A stretch of 64,000 nucleotides of DNA, taken from the NCBI RefSeq assembly GCF_001649575.2, contig NC_051453.1, positions 784,785-848,784 of the forward strand, in the 5' to 3' direction. The notes beneath the pieces are model-generated. The model saw only the letters and a program-made list of their open reading frames with translations, did not search any database and was not told the origin of the DNA. This stretch comes from Kryptolebias marmoratus (taxonomy: Eukaryota > Chordata > Actinopteri > Cyprinodontiformes > Rivulidae). Below are positions 13,690 to 24,240 of the stretch, piece by piece (position 1 is the stretch's first letter; the number at the start of each line of letters is the position of its first letter). Position numbers and translations under genes: made by a program.

Positions 13690-14000
13690 CTTTTTTTTAA
13701 GCTTTTAGCTATAGTTTTTCTAATTTTAGCTTTGAGCAGTGGTTTTGCTGCATTTAGCTTTTAGCTCCCTTTTTTCTAACTTTAGTTTTTAACTAGAGTT
13801 TGGTTAATTTAAGCTTTTATCTATGGTTTAACAGAGTGTAGCTCTTTGCCTGTTTTGTTAATATTAGGACTTAGATGCAGATCTGCTCATTTTAGCTCTT
13901 AGCTCTGGTTTTGCTGATTTCAGCTTCTGTTTTGATTGTTTAAACTTTAACATTTCAGTTCATAATTCATTCTTCAGGACTCAGCAAACTCCATTTCAGC
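13690..14000 (+). repeat. degenerate TTTTAGCT-type minisatellite, copy 2
   Basis: Imperfect units around TTTTAGCT, each followed by a short spacer such as ATAGTTTTTCTAA or CTGGTTTTGCTGA, recur about every 25-35 bases. The block ends with ACATTTCAGTTCATAATTC and ACTCAGCAAACTCC. It has the same orientation and the same unit as the stretch at 860-1060 in the next intron. Confidence 0.5.
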
Positions 14001-14479
14001 AGAAAAATGCTTTTTCTCTAGTTTAAATTTGATTTTTCCACTTGAATTTTTTGGATGTACAGTAATAATATCTTTTTAGAGGGCTTGTAAAAGAGGCTGG
14101 ATTTTGTTTTTATTTTTGAGTCCAAAAGCATGTCAAAAGTATTGGAGCCAAGATTCCATCTCCCCCACAATAAAACACAAGCATTTCTCTAAATGGACTG
14201 TAAATGAGAGAAAGCGTTCCAAGGAAATAAGCAATAATTCAGCAAACAATAAAAGTAACGGAGCACAAAGCAGCAAACGGAGTCAGACTGTGGGAAACCA
14301 CAGCAAAATTAGGACATAACTGCTGCCAGTTTAATGCAAAATCATGGAGTAGCATAAGAAACACCAGATTCCTACATTTCCCTTGCTCAGAAACACAATT
14401 CCACTCCTGCACACTGCTGGAGTAAACAACAGGAGTAAACAAAAGTTACTAAGCTGCTCTGCCAGCTGAGCCCCACAGC

Positions 14480-14800
14480 TGAGCTCACACTCCTCCCAAC
14501 AGACCACCTTTTAAATAGACTCTTGTGGAGAGTTTCCACAGACAGTCTGACTGAGTGGATCTGATCTCTGACACTACGAGGCCACACAAACACAAACGCA
14601 TGCTCGGGATGACTGGCTGCAGACTTCTGGAGCTCAGAAGACGACACACCGCTGACAGACGACGCAAAGTGAGAGCCATTTCTCCGGCTGCGCCACACAC
14701 CAACACAGACGGGATTTACCCGGGGATGAATGGACGAACGAAGTGTGCAAAGATGTACTTCAATGGAAGACGCATCGTGGGGAAACCAAGAAAGGGCAAC
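14480..14800. promoter_or_regulatory. CpG-rich patch with TATA-like box in intron 7
   Basis: Between 14551 and 14800 I count about 16 CpG dinucleotides in 250 bases, far above the surrounding intron. On the minus strand (nos1ap sense) a TATTTAAAAGG TATA-like box lies at 14517-14507, downstream of the CpG cluster. This arrangement could be an internal promoter for a shorter nos1ap transcript, which is known to exist in mammals. A 96-codon plus-strand ORF (14555-14845) overlaps the patch and has no recognisable domain. The CpG cluster and box are seen; promoter activity is inferred and weakly supported. Confidence 0.25.
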
Positions 14801-15184
14801 GCCTGCAATTCATTTTTAGACGAGCATTTCTCAGACTGCAGCTGAAGGTTTGTATTTTTTCCTGTTATGCGTCTACAAACACAAAACATATAAATATAAA
14901 GCTCCAACCAGCACGACATTCAATTTCTCAACACCTAGAAACCATGACTTGCAAACTGTAAGATTTATTTTACAAACTATTGGATCCCTGACGCCACATA
15001 AATCTCCAGTTCTGATCACCTGCAAACAAACCAGTGCTAGCTGTAAAATAAAAACACTTGTCACCTGTTTCAGCAGGAACTTGTCTGGCTGGTGGCATTT
15101 ATTGATTTTCAGTTAGAAACCAAAACTAATCTTCTTTGTTGCTGGAAGTGTGAAAACTCCAGCCCCCGCCCAGGTGTGACTCAC

Positions 15185-15354
15185 CTTATTTTCAGACAGG
15201 TTGATGGCGGGCGTCTTGGCGGTGGCATCGAGATCCGTCACTCCTCTGTTGACGTTCAAGTCCTCGGCTGGCGGCGCCTGAACCGCCTCTTCGGCGTCGA
15301 TGTCCGTCTCCTCGGCGACGCTCATGGTCTTCTCGGCACCTGTTGGCTCTTGGG
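15185..15354 (-). CDS. nos1ap: nos1ap exon 7: acidic linker, AEETDIDA...RGVTDLDA
   Basis: This 170-base exon completes the split codon (GCC if the outer acceptor is used) and adds 56 residues, QEPTGAEKTMSVAEETDIDA through INLSENK. The donor is AAG|GTGAGT (GT at 15184-15183), phase 0 out. TGAEK, AEETDIDA and RGVTDLDA are the residues shared with mammalian NOS1AP; the proline/alanine-rich stretch between them is divergent. Two in-frame acceptors exist: CTCAG ending at 15355 (chosen because it is the first AG after the pyrimidine-containing stretch and gives linker length similar to mammals) and CAACAG ending at 15340, which would shorten the exon by 15 bases. The exon is GC- and CpG-rich relative to its surroundings. 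A TG repeat (minus strand) lies just upstream of the acceptor. Confidence 0.93.
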
Positions 15355-15369
15355 CTGAGCCGAGCAAAG

Positions 15370-15383
15370 TACACACACACACA
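15370..15383 (+). repeat. short CA repeat next to exon 7 acceptor
   Basis: A TACACACACACACA run on the plus strand, reading as (TG)6-7 in the nos1ap transcript. Its edge is 14 bases upstream of the acceptor AG at 15356-15355. It occupies the position where a pyrimidine tract would usually be. Confidence 0.9.
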
Positions 15384-15433
15384 GGTGGGTAAGCACGCAC
15401 GCCTGCATACACACATGGAGGCATGAGCATGCG

Positions 15434-15459
15434 CACACACACACACACACACACACACA
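15434..15459 (+). repeat. (CA)13 microsatellite
   Basis: An uninterrupted CA run of 26 bases, reading as TG repeats in nos1ap pre-mRNA, about 80-105 bases upstream of exon 7. Confidence 0.95.
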
Positions 15460-15552
15460 TGGGTGGACATACACAAAAGAGAGTGAGAAACAATTTCTGC
15501 ACTGTGTCATACAGCCTTACATTTTACTTTATTTACTTAACCCTCCTGAAGC

Positions 15553-15583
<31 letters not shown>
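15553..15583 (+). repeat. (GA)n microsatellite, one interruption
   Basis: A GAGAGAGA run with a single GACA interruption, about 31 bases. It reads as a CT-rich tract in the nos1ap sense. Confidence 0.93.
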
Positions 15584-17231
15584 CACTTCCTCCCTTTTCA
15601 TTTGTTGTCATTTGTAATCATCAAAATTAAACGAAATAAACATTTGAAATATATGAGTTTGTATGTAATGTATGAATATAATATACAAGTTTCACTTTTT
15701 AAATGGAATTACTGAAATCAATCTACTTTTTCATGATATTCTAATTTTATGACCAGCACCTGTACATCTAATGATTAGGATCTGAGAGTTTCATTAAAAT
15801 TTGTCCAGAGGTTTTTTTTTGCCTTTGGCAGTGTGCAATAACTACATCTACTGTAAATGCTAAAAATAACAGAAATAATAAAGGACTCGCTGCTCGATGT
15901 GCACTCTCCGCAGCACAAATCAAATAAAAAGGCTGAAGGAAAATATTCAACCTTCACGTAAATTACTACATTCCTTTATTTTGATGAGATTTTTTTATGG
16001 CGTATTTACTAAAACAAGTTGAAAACCCAGGCTGGTCTGGGTATAATTCCTTTGCAATTAAAGTTGAATAAAAACTTTAGTTTGGTGCAGAATGGACTGT
16101 AAGTCCTGTCCCATATTTCACCCCATACTGTACCCTGCAGGTTGTTAAACTTGGTGCTAACTGAGGGGCTGAATGAAGAGTCATGTCTGCGTCTTCTGTT
16201 AATTGAAACGATAATAACAGTTTTACTATTCCCAACCTTACCTTATTTGTTTATAAAGACCATACTCTGGATTTGATCCCAAAGCTCGCTTGCATGTTTG
16301 CTGAACACAAATCCACTGCAGCAAAAACATTTTCTGAGAGCACAACTTTCTCTTCTCCTTCTCATCTTCCCTCTGCTGCTAGGTGCAGTTTTCAATTTCT
16401 TTTTTTCAACTTTAATCAACTTCCTTACTTCATCTTTTATTGCTCATCCTCATCCCAAGTTTCTTTTCCATCTAATATGCATTTCTTTTTCTCCTCTGCA
16501 TGCCAATCTTCTAATCCAAAATCTCCCACTTCTCTATCCCCGTTCCTTTCATTGCCACAATAATTAGTTCTCCAGATAAGCTCCTTGGCTGTGGGTGACG
16601 GCTCTTGTGTTATTTAACACACCACAACAATGAGTGCAAGTCGGTGTGTGTGTAAAGGCCTCTCTTTGTATGCATGTGTGGTCCTCTAACAATCTACAAT
16701 CAAAGTGCGAGGGCAATCTTTTGGCTCATCAGAATGTGAAAGCAAGCTCATCCCTGGAGGGGGTTTCGGAAATATTGTGTTCCTGCCTGCAGTAATGACT
16801 GGAACAACCGTGTAAAAGAGGTCCACTCGTGGACTCTTTCTTCTGCTAAATGTCCATGTCCGTCCTCTCAGACTTCATTCAGAGCCACGTGTCTCTGGGC
16901 TGCAGGGAAGCCCATCCTGTCTGGGCACGAGGCAGCAGATAAGAGTAGCTCAGCCCACCAGAGGTAATGTGAGGCGCTCCTTTTTTCCTTTGAGTTGAAC
17001 CATCCGTAACATTCACTCCTGCTTGTGCAGAGGAGTAAGTACTTCCATGTCAGCGTATGAGGGCTTCTTTCTGTTACCCTAAAAAGCTATTCCCTGTGTA
17101 CGAACAGTGCTTAGCAGACTGTTTATTTGTGATATTGATAACTAAAACAATATATCATTTTTTAAATTATATTAACACAAAGTTCAATGTTTTGGTAAAG
17201 AGAGAGATCCCAACAAATCCCAAAGACGTCA

Positions 17232-17484
17232 GGGGCAGATTTGGCCCAGTGGAAGGGTGGCTGTCTTTCAATTAGAAGATTTTAGGTTTGATCCCCAACT
17301 CCTGCAGCTTGAACCCCCCCACCGCCCCAGATATGCTCACTGCCACTTGAGTGAGAATATAAAAGTGCTGGAGAGTTTAAAATCTATAATAGAAGCAGAG
17401 GATGAGTGAACAGGTAAATCAGAAATTTTGCGGAAGCTGGAGAGGTTAAAATGTGTTATATAAGTGAAAACCATTTACCATTTT
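17232..17484 (+). mobile_element. tRNA-derived SINE
   Basis: The 5' part has a tRNA-like A box (TGGCCCAGTGG, 17242-17252) and B box (GGTTTGATCCC, 17285-17295) at tRNA-like spacing. The body reads CTCCTGCAGCTTGAACC..CACCGCCCCAGATATGCTCACTGCCA in the manner of a common teleost SINE. The tail, AAGTGAAAACCATTTACCATTTTA, is also typical. The 3' half seems to hold a small duplication or insertion: GTGCTGGAGAGTTTAAAA at about 17365 recurs as AAGCTGGAGAGGTTAAAAT at about 17434. It is antisense to nos1ap. Confidence 0.75.
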
Positions 17485-17839
17485 ACAAATGAGAGTATTT
17501 TATTCTTTTTACTTCGAGGAAACTAGCACAGTAAGCACCCTTCACTATAACCTAAGGCAGATGATAAAAAAGTCAAAGTGGTTGCCTTAAATATTTATAG
17601 ACAGTTCAAAATAAAAAAATGTACATTCAGGGCAGATTATTCTGTCTTTTATTTAAACCTTGAAATATTGTGCATTATCTTGACAGAAACACACAAGTTG
17701 AGGGAAAAAAGTAATTTAAAAATAATTTACAGTATATTCATCATTAAAAAAAAAGATTGTTTTGCCAAATGAAAGAATGTTCCAGTTATTATGATTATGA
17801 TATCTAAAAATTAACAAAATCAAAGTTTCTGCTGCAGGT

Positions 17840-18020
17840 ACGAAATAATAAAACTTAACTGATACCACTCTTTAATCTTGGGATACAGCAGTGATCAGGA
17901 TCTAATTTATATCGAAGCATTTTAACAGAACAGTGAAATGCTGGTTTAGAAATATAATTTTTCGTATTAGAATCTCAAAAACTCTCATCAGAACCTGCAG
18001 GAGTGCAGGAGCTTCCGAGG
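17840..18020 (+). repeat. unnamed direct repeat, copy 1 (3' side of exon 6)
   Basis: Shares ordered blocks with 19785-19990: TACCACTCTTTA, CAG(C/T)G(A/G)TC(A/T)GGA, CG(A/G)AGCAT, GCTGGTTTA(G/A)AAAT and TATTAGAATCTCAAAA versus TACCAGGATCTTAAAA. Both are on the plus strand. The copies have diverged, with several small gaps. I do not recognise a named element. Confidence 0.6.
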
Positions 18021-18150
18021 CTGCAAAACCAGCTTTCCCTTTCAACAACTTCTATTGAAACTTCACCAGATCTCAGAGCAGATTATCAAAACGTAAAGCT
18101 AAACATGTATAGACAGAACCTCCTGTGCTCAGGGTGTGTTTGTTGTGTAC

Positions 18151-18289
18151 CTGCGATAGACGAGTCGATGCCGTTCTTTTCGCCCTTGCAGTCCTCCTGT
18201 CCTGGGTTTTGCTGGGTGTGTTGCAGACTCAGTTTGTGACAAACCTCAAAGGCTTGGCCTACCGTCCGGACGATACGCATGGCCTGACT
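18151..18289 (-). CDS. nos1ap: nos1ap exon 6: PTB C-terminal helix and start of linker
   Basis: This 139-base exon encodes 46 residues starting [20 protein letters not shown] and ending IDSSIA, then one base of a split codon. The acceptor is CACCCAG (AG at 18291-18290) and the donor is GCAG|GTACAC (GT at 18150-18149), phase 0 in and phase 1 out. The first half is the long C-terminal helix of the PTB domain, which closes the peptide groove. It is followed by [14 protein letters not shown] and a less conserved polar linker. An ATG lies inside the helix (MRIV), but the upstream sequence joins in frame, so it is not a start. Two related direct repeats flank this exon (see findings). Confidence 0.97.
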
Positions 18290-19784
18290 CTGGGTGGGTG
18301 AAGAGGCAGAGCAGAGAAAAAGACACGACTAGTGTTAAAATGTTTACAGGAAAAAAAAAAAACAAAGAGAGAGAGAACCGACTGTCCAGCTGAGCTTTTT
18401 AAACCTAAAGGAATTTAACAGAACACATCCTAAGTTGGCCAAAGATGAGAGGCAGTGAACACACACTCAACAGGAAAACTGAATTGGATGTGTCTGCTTA
18501 TCTTCTGCTCGCCTCTGAAGACAGGTCATGTGAAAACAGCTGGGGTGATTTCCATCTGCTATCAGCCCGCTCTCGTCTGGACTGTTGTTGCAGCGAGGTG
18601 CAGCAGAGGATAAAACACAGACACCTGGCTATCAAACACCGTTCATCCTCATCTGAACAAACAGAAAAGATCCAACATGGCCTAAAGGCCAGGAAAATAT
18701 AATCTGCCAAAGAACAAAGTTATTTAGCCAAAGCTTTGTCCGAGGTTCTGTTACCAACAGACGAGCAGTTTGTGATCTCAGGCTTCGTGTCAAAGTTCAG
18801 GTTGCATCCAAGATTCCAGGCTTTGGCTTTATCATTGAGCTGCTTTTGGTTTGGGCTCAGGATAACTCTTCAGAGCAAAGCAGAGAAGTTTGGCTGAAGC
18901 CTAATGAACTCTTACAGTGCATTTCTTAATTAGTATTTTATTTTTTCATCAGATAATGCTGCCTCAGCTCCGTTTGGCTCAGAGCTGGTTTCCTCAGTGA
19001 CCAGCCAGTAGCTGCCACAATCAGCAGAAACAATTTATAGCTGCTAATGTGCCTCATACTGTCTGACCCATGAAGAACAACGACAGGTGATGACTAAGCT
19101 GCCTTCTTGGCATAAAACTACAACAGCCCCAACTTTGGTGTGTAATAAGACAGGAAAAGTTTTCTGCTGAGGCTGACCTCATTCAGGCCTGGCATTAACA
19201 TCCGTCCTGGGCAATCTGATTGCATCTGAATGACATCAGAGTGCATTGAAGAAGGCTTTCACTCAGACCTTCAGAGGGGGTCTGGAGCCCTTTTACCAAC
19301 AATAGTTTTGTATTTGAAGAGTCCATCGCATTTTCAATCTTCAGCTCCCCCTACAAAGGAAGCTAAAATCTCTGCCAGCCATAAAAACAAATTTCAGTCA
19401 GAGTTCTGCACGCTGAAAGCCTCAGATGTGAATTTGTTGTCATTCTAAAGAAACTGGCAACAAAACAAGAAATCACAAAATACACAGCAACAAAATAAAA
19501 TGTCATTCTTTAAGAAAATGCAAATAATATTTTTGTCACAGTTAGATTTTTGTAATTTACATTTTTTAAGCTGTCGAATCAACTCGTAATTCAACGTAAT
19601 TCTAATTATTTATATTACAGCGTCAGGTTTTGTAAGGTAGCTAAGTTGCAATAATAACATCACTGATAAAAAATAAGTTGTATACCAAAAAGAAAGAATG
19701 AATATTTTAATGCATGGGGACAGAAAACAGTGGAAATCTGCAGGGTTGAAGTAAGAAGAAAACAATCATTTAGCTCCAGGTTTA

Positions 19785-19990
19785 AAACTTAAAAACTCGG
19801 AGCTGGTACCACTCTTTATTCTTTGGAACATCTTTAATCTTTGCATCCGAGGGCACCACAGTGGTCTGGACTATATGCAGCGGAGCATATCAGCAACACA
19901 GTCAAGCGCTGGTTTAAAAATGTATTTTTAGTACCAGGATCTTAAAACCTCTCTTCACAGCCCTTGAAGCTGGTGTAGAGGCTGGAGAAC
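19785..19990 (+). repeat. unnamed direct repeat, copy 2 (5' side of exon 6)
   Basis: Partner of 17840-18020, with the same block order and orientation. It has an extra internal stretch (TTCTTTGGAACATC, then a second CTTTAATCTTTG block), which may be a local duplication or the fuller form of the element. Confidence 0.6.
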
Positions 19991-22900
19991 AGCAGTGATG
20001 TGAGCTCCGTCCTTCGCTCCACGTCAGTCCTGGCAGCAGCATTGTTTTATGGCCTCTTTGGGGCAAATGAAGATTGATATATGAAAGCAGTGAAACTTAA
20101 TTGGGATAAAAGTATGCACAAGCTTCCTTGTGTCTGTGGAAGGAAAAATAAAGCTTTGACCTCTGCATTTGTCCTTACATTTCTTAGTTCTTGAATTGAT
20201 TTCTGATACGATGGAAAAATAAAATCCCAACCAATGATAAAACTTCCATTTCCTGCCTGGGAAATAACTGGGAGCAAATCATTTCCCTTCTATTGAACAA
20301 TATAAGAACAGATACTGGAGAGAGAAATCTACAATAAACAGATAACATTTTCAAGACTTACTACAAATTGCTAAACAGTGACTTATTGTAGCATTTACAA
20401 GGTGTTTAAGCTTGACTGCAAAATAACCCAATAATTTAAAAGTTAAGCTTCCTGGTGACTCCTAAAAGTGCTCAACAGTGCAAACTGCATTTAAACATCA
20501 ATGCAGGTAATCAGGAGCAATGTGCACTTCAGGATGTAACTCTAAGACATTTTGACATATTGACTGAAAACACTGGCAACCAATCTATGATTGGTGTACA
20601 ACTCTTCTCAGACACGATTGCACCAATAAAGCCAACACTTAGCATCTAATACTAAAAGAACAACAAGAAAAAAAACTAAAGATTGCTTTGCTGTATGTTC
20701 ACACTGTGTGATTGTGTACCTACAACCAAAGACAAAAATTAAAGAAAGTGCACGGAACAAGGTGTCCTATAAGATAAAACGAGCTAGCAAACTGGTTCCT
20801 TTCAGACTTTAACATTGCTTTTATAAGCCAATGTTCATTTCTTGGAGAATCAAATTATTTCCTTGCAGCTACCTTTATACAAGTTAGAGACTGTTGTGTT
20901 TATTTTGACTGAAAACCTAGCTCCAGATACGTCTCTGACTGTGTAATCCTGAAAGGGCAGATAGAAAATTAGAGAAAGCTGCTGCAGAACCTGAGTGTCC
21001 TGAATCTGCAGCACATCTCCGAGCTCAGGAACAAGAATTAACACAACCAAAACCAGAACCATGGAGCCTGATGATGCACGCAGGTATGAAGACATCCCCG
21101 ACCAAACAGTCACTCAGATCTATTTAAACTTCCTTCACTACTTTGTCCTCACAAGATGCACCAAGAACTGTTCCCTGAATTATGATCTAGTTTTGATGCA
21201 TAGCAATGCAGACACAAACAATTCTGCCAAACCCAGTTACACTCATGTAGACAAATATATATTCAAAATAAATAAAACTATATAATTGTTGGCTGTTAAT
21301 TTTAGAAAGCTCCAAACGTTGTTGGTTAACGTTATAAAGCCAGAATTGTTCTCGAGTGTCAGGAAAAGACTTGCTGGCAGCTGTTCACCGTGTGACTTTT
21401 AGAGCTGTAAAATAGACCAACTTTTAACACTTCATTTCTTGAAATTAGTTCATTTAAAAAAACAAAACAGTTGTCTTGTTTCTAAACATTTCTCTGAGCC
21501 AATTCTCCAGTTAATCTCCAGTTTTGGCAGCTGACAAGGCGACTAAGTGATTTGTCACTCAAAATGCAAAGCCTCTTTGCTCAGCTGCAGAGATGTGTAA
21601 TAGTTTTTATGGACATCTGTCACCATCTCTGTCTGGCTCTTTTGTCTTTATCGTTCTACCTATTACTTTCCCTTTCTGTCAGTCGGACTGAATAAGTGCA
21701 CCGTCTCTGTATCTCTGTTATTCTACCTCTCACTTCTCTATACATCAAGCTGTCAGCGAGCTGGATCCCTGCAGCAGAGTTCGCTCTCAGAGGCTGTAGG
21801 ATAGCACCTCATCAAAAATGGGATGCATTATTTATCCTGGATTACCCACAGAGGTTCAGTGGTGAAAGTCTTGGCACAAGTAAAGGGGAGGGGCAGAAGG
21901 GAGCATAACACAATCTAGGACAAAAGCAGGGCAAACAAAGGGAGAGGCAGGGGAATCGCTTCTGATTAAAGCTTTGCCATGTCTCTGTGCAGCGATGATG
22001 AGCAGATTCATTCATCTTCTCTGTTCCTCCTGGGATTGAATAGTGAACCCATCCTGCCAAAATGTACACATCTATCATGAAGTGTAAATAAAAGTTTGAA
22101 AAACTGGTGAAAACACTCAGAATTCTGTGACACTACAACGAAAGAATTGCCTATTTATTCACAATACTGAGTCAAGTTTGAGTCTCCACCATTTGCAGCC
22201 CTGTGAGATACAACAAGAAATCCACACAATCCAACAACAAAAAAAGAAAATATCACTTTAATGACCTTTTGTTCCCGTCCTTCAAGGCAAACACAAGGTC
22301 GCCATGTCTCTGCCATCCTTTCACTCATCGTTCTCTTTTATTGTGGTTTCCTCCTCTTCAGGAGCTGTTGAAATGTCAATATAATTTAATTAAATTCCTC
22401 CCTGACAGCGGAGCTGGTTAGAAGGGAAGTAGTGAACAAAGTGGGTGGGAGTGGGAGGCTCTGGATGCATCTGTTCTCTCTCACCGTGGCTGGATATGCT
22501 GCTTGGTGGACGTGGGAGCTCAAAATAACAAAACCTGAAACTGGAAACAGATTTTTCTGTTCAAGGACATGGGTTTGAAGAAAAATCTAACTACAGTCTA
22601 TTGTTTGAACATTTTCTAGTGCAGTGTGACAGCAAATAATCTGGGCTCCATCTCAGAGGCTAAAAAGGTGCTTAAATGTACTCTGCACTGGGCTTTAATG
22701 ACAGATTCAGATGAGCTATTCAAGACTGAGCGTCCAAAATAAATGAGAATTTTGCGTCTCCCCATACAGAAACAAAAGACTAAAAATATTAACGATAAGC
22801 CACTTGAGCAGTAAACACAGCTTGTTGCTGTAGATATACAGTAAACATAGCACAAAAGTGCTCACAGACTAATAAACAAGGCATCATATCGACTTCTGTG

Positions 22901-23810
22901 CATGTTCACATCCCGGCCCATCTCATTATTAATGCATTACACCACAACCCTGATCCTGCATGGAAGAAAATAGGCTATGTGAAGCAAACAACACATATTT
23001 ACAGAGTTTACAGTGACTCATTCACTTCCTGTCCCTGCAGAAACATCTCTTCAGGTTTAAAAAGTAAAAACTAATTAATCTGAGGGAGACGTAAAGCATA
23101 AAACAAAAGGATCATTTAACTGAGATATTGATATTCAATAAAAAGTGCTGAGAGGCTATTAAATCCCATTATCTAGACTAAACTATATCAGAGCAGGGTC
23201 CTATATTATGATTAAGTCTGAAAACGGCTCGCTCATTTTCTATTTTTTAATTTAAAAAAGCAATTAAACGATTTTTTTGTTGTCAAACCTCTTTGTACTG
23301 TTGCTGGTGACTTTTCTGATCCATACTATTCCTGGATATGATAATGGAAAGTGCTGACCTCCATTTCACAAAGACACAGCAACATGACAATATACCAGAG
23401 CTCGTTCTTATCACCAACAGCTTTCAGATGGTTTAGCTGCAGAAAGATAAATCTGAAAGTGGCACATTGCTTATCACTTTATCTAACCTGAAAATGGACC
23501 AACACAGTCACAATCTGCTGACAATAAGATCTTAAACTATTTGTTACAAAGCCTTTTCCATCCCAGAGACACTTCAGTCATGGAAAGACTTCCCAGTTTG
23601 ACTCTATCAGAAGTGACTGAAGGGTTAATTTCTGCAGCACACTAACGTCAAGAACTTCTTCACATTTTGGTCCATGTTGATTTCACCAGGAACCATCAAC
23701 GCCCCTCTGATACAACGACAACACAACTAATGGGCTGGACCACTTCTTCTATAGATCAGAGGGGTTACAACACATTTCTGCACTTCTTTACCTCCTTAAC
23801 TCTAATTTGG

Positions 23811-24240
23811 AGGTCAAGTCAGGTCACGTCAAACTTTATTTCTATAACACATTTCCCCAACCTTAACTGTACAAAGAAATCCTGACGTAAATCAAGATCA
23901 ATTCTACAGAGAAACTGTTCAAATAATAAAACAGAAAATAAAACAATTAAAACAGGTAAGACATAAAACTAGCACAGTAAAATTCATGATCTGCGACTCG
24001 ACCAGCATTAAAAGTTAATGGAAAGAAGTGTGTTTTAAGAGCAGATTTAAAATGTTTAAGAGTTTCATAACTGAACATTCTGTCACCTCTAGTTCTTAGC
24101 CTGGATTTAAGTATGATTATGCTTTGGGTGGAGAACGAAGCTGGAAGGTTCCTGCTGTGGAAGACATCTTGACTGAGCCAACACTCTGTGGTTAAGTTGT
24201 AGAATCTATGGCAGAAGAACTGGTCCTTGGTTGGATTTGG
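23811..24240 (+). mobile_element. probable non-autonomous fish repeat
   Basis: It begins with GTCAAGTCAGGTCACGTCAA and ACTTTATTTCTATAACACATTT. It continues with an A-rich AAAACAGAAAATAAAACAATTAAAACAG stretch, then TGTGTTTTAAGAGCAGATTTAAAA. This follows the common fish element of the form AAGTCAA(C/A)TTTATTTATATAGCACATTT ... AAAACATTAAAACAG ... GGTCTTAAG(A)CGGGATTTAAAA. No protein is encoded. Family name and exact ends are uncertain. Confidence 0.5.

Larger units (their letters stand above)
1288..15184 (-). other. nos1ap intron 7 (13.9 kb), non-coding with repeats
   Basis: This intron lies between exon 7 and exon 8 and is bounded by GTGAGT and TTCCAG. It contains a (CA)22 microsatellite, a LINE C-terminal relic near 6.7 kb, a common fish repeat fragment near 7.35 kb, a LINE/SINE-type 3' tail near 11.9 kb, the TTTTAGCT minisatellite near 13.8 kb and a CpG-rich patch at 14.5-14.8 kb. 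Open reading frames here, up to 135 codons at 2867-3274, have no recognisable domain and look like chance. I see no further exon. Confidence 0.7.
15355..18150 (-). other. nos1ap intron 6 (2.8 kb), non-coding
   Basis: This intron lies between exon 6 and exon 7. It holds CA/GA microsatellites near exon 7, a tRNA-derived SINE at 17.2-17.5 kb, and one copy of a direct repeat (17840-18020). I see no other exon. Confidence 0.7.
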
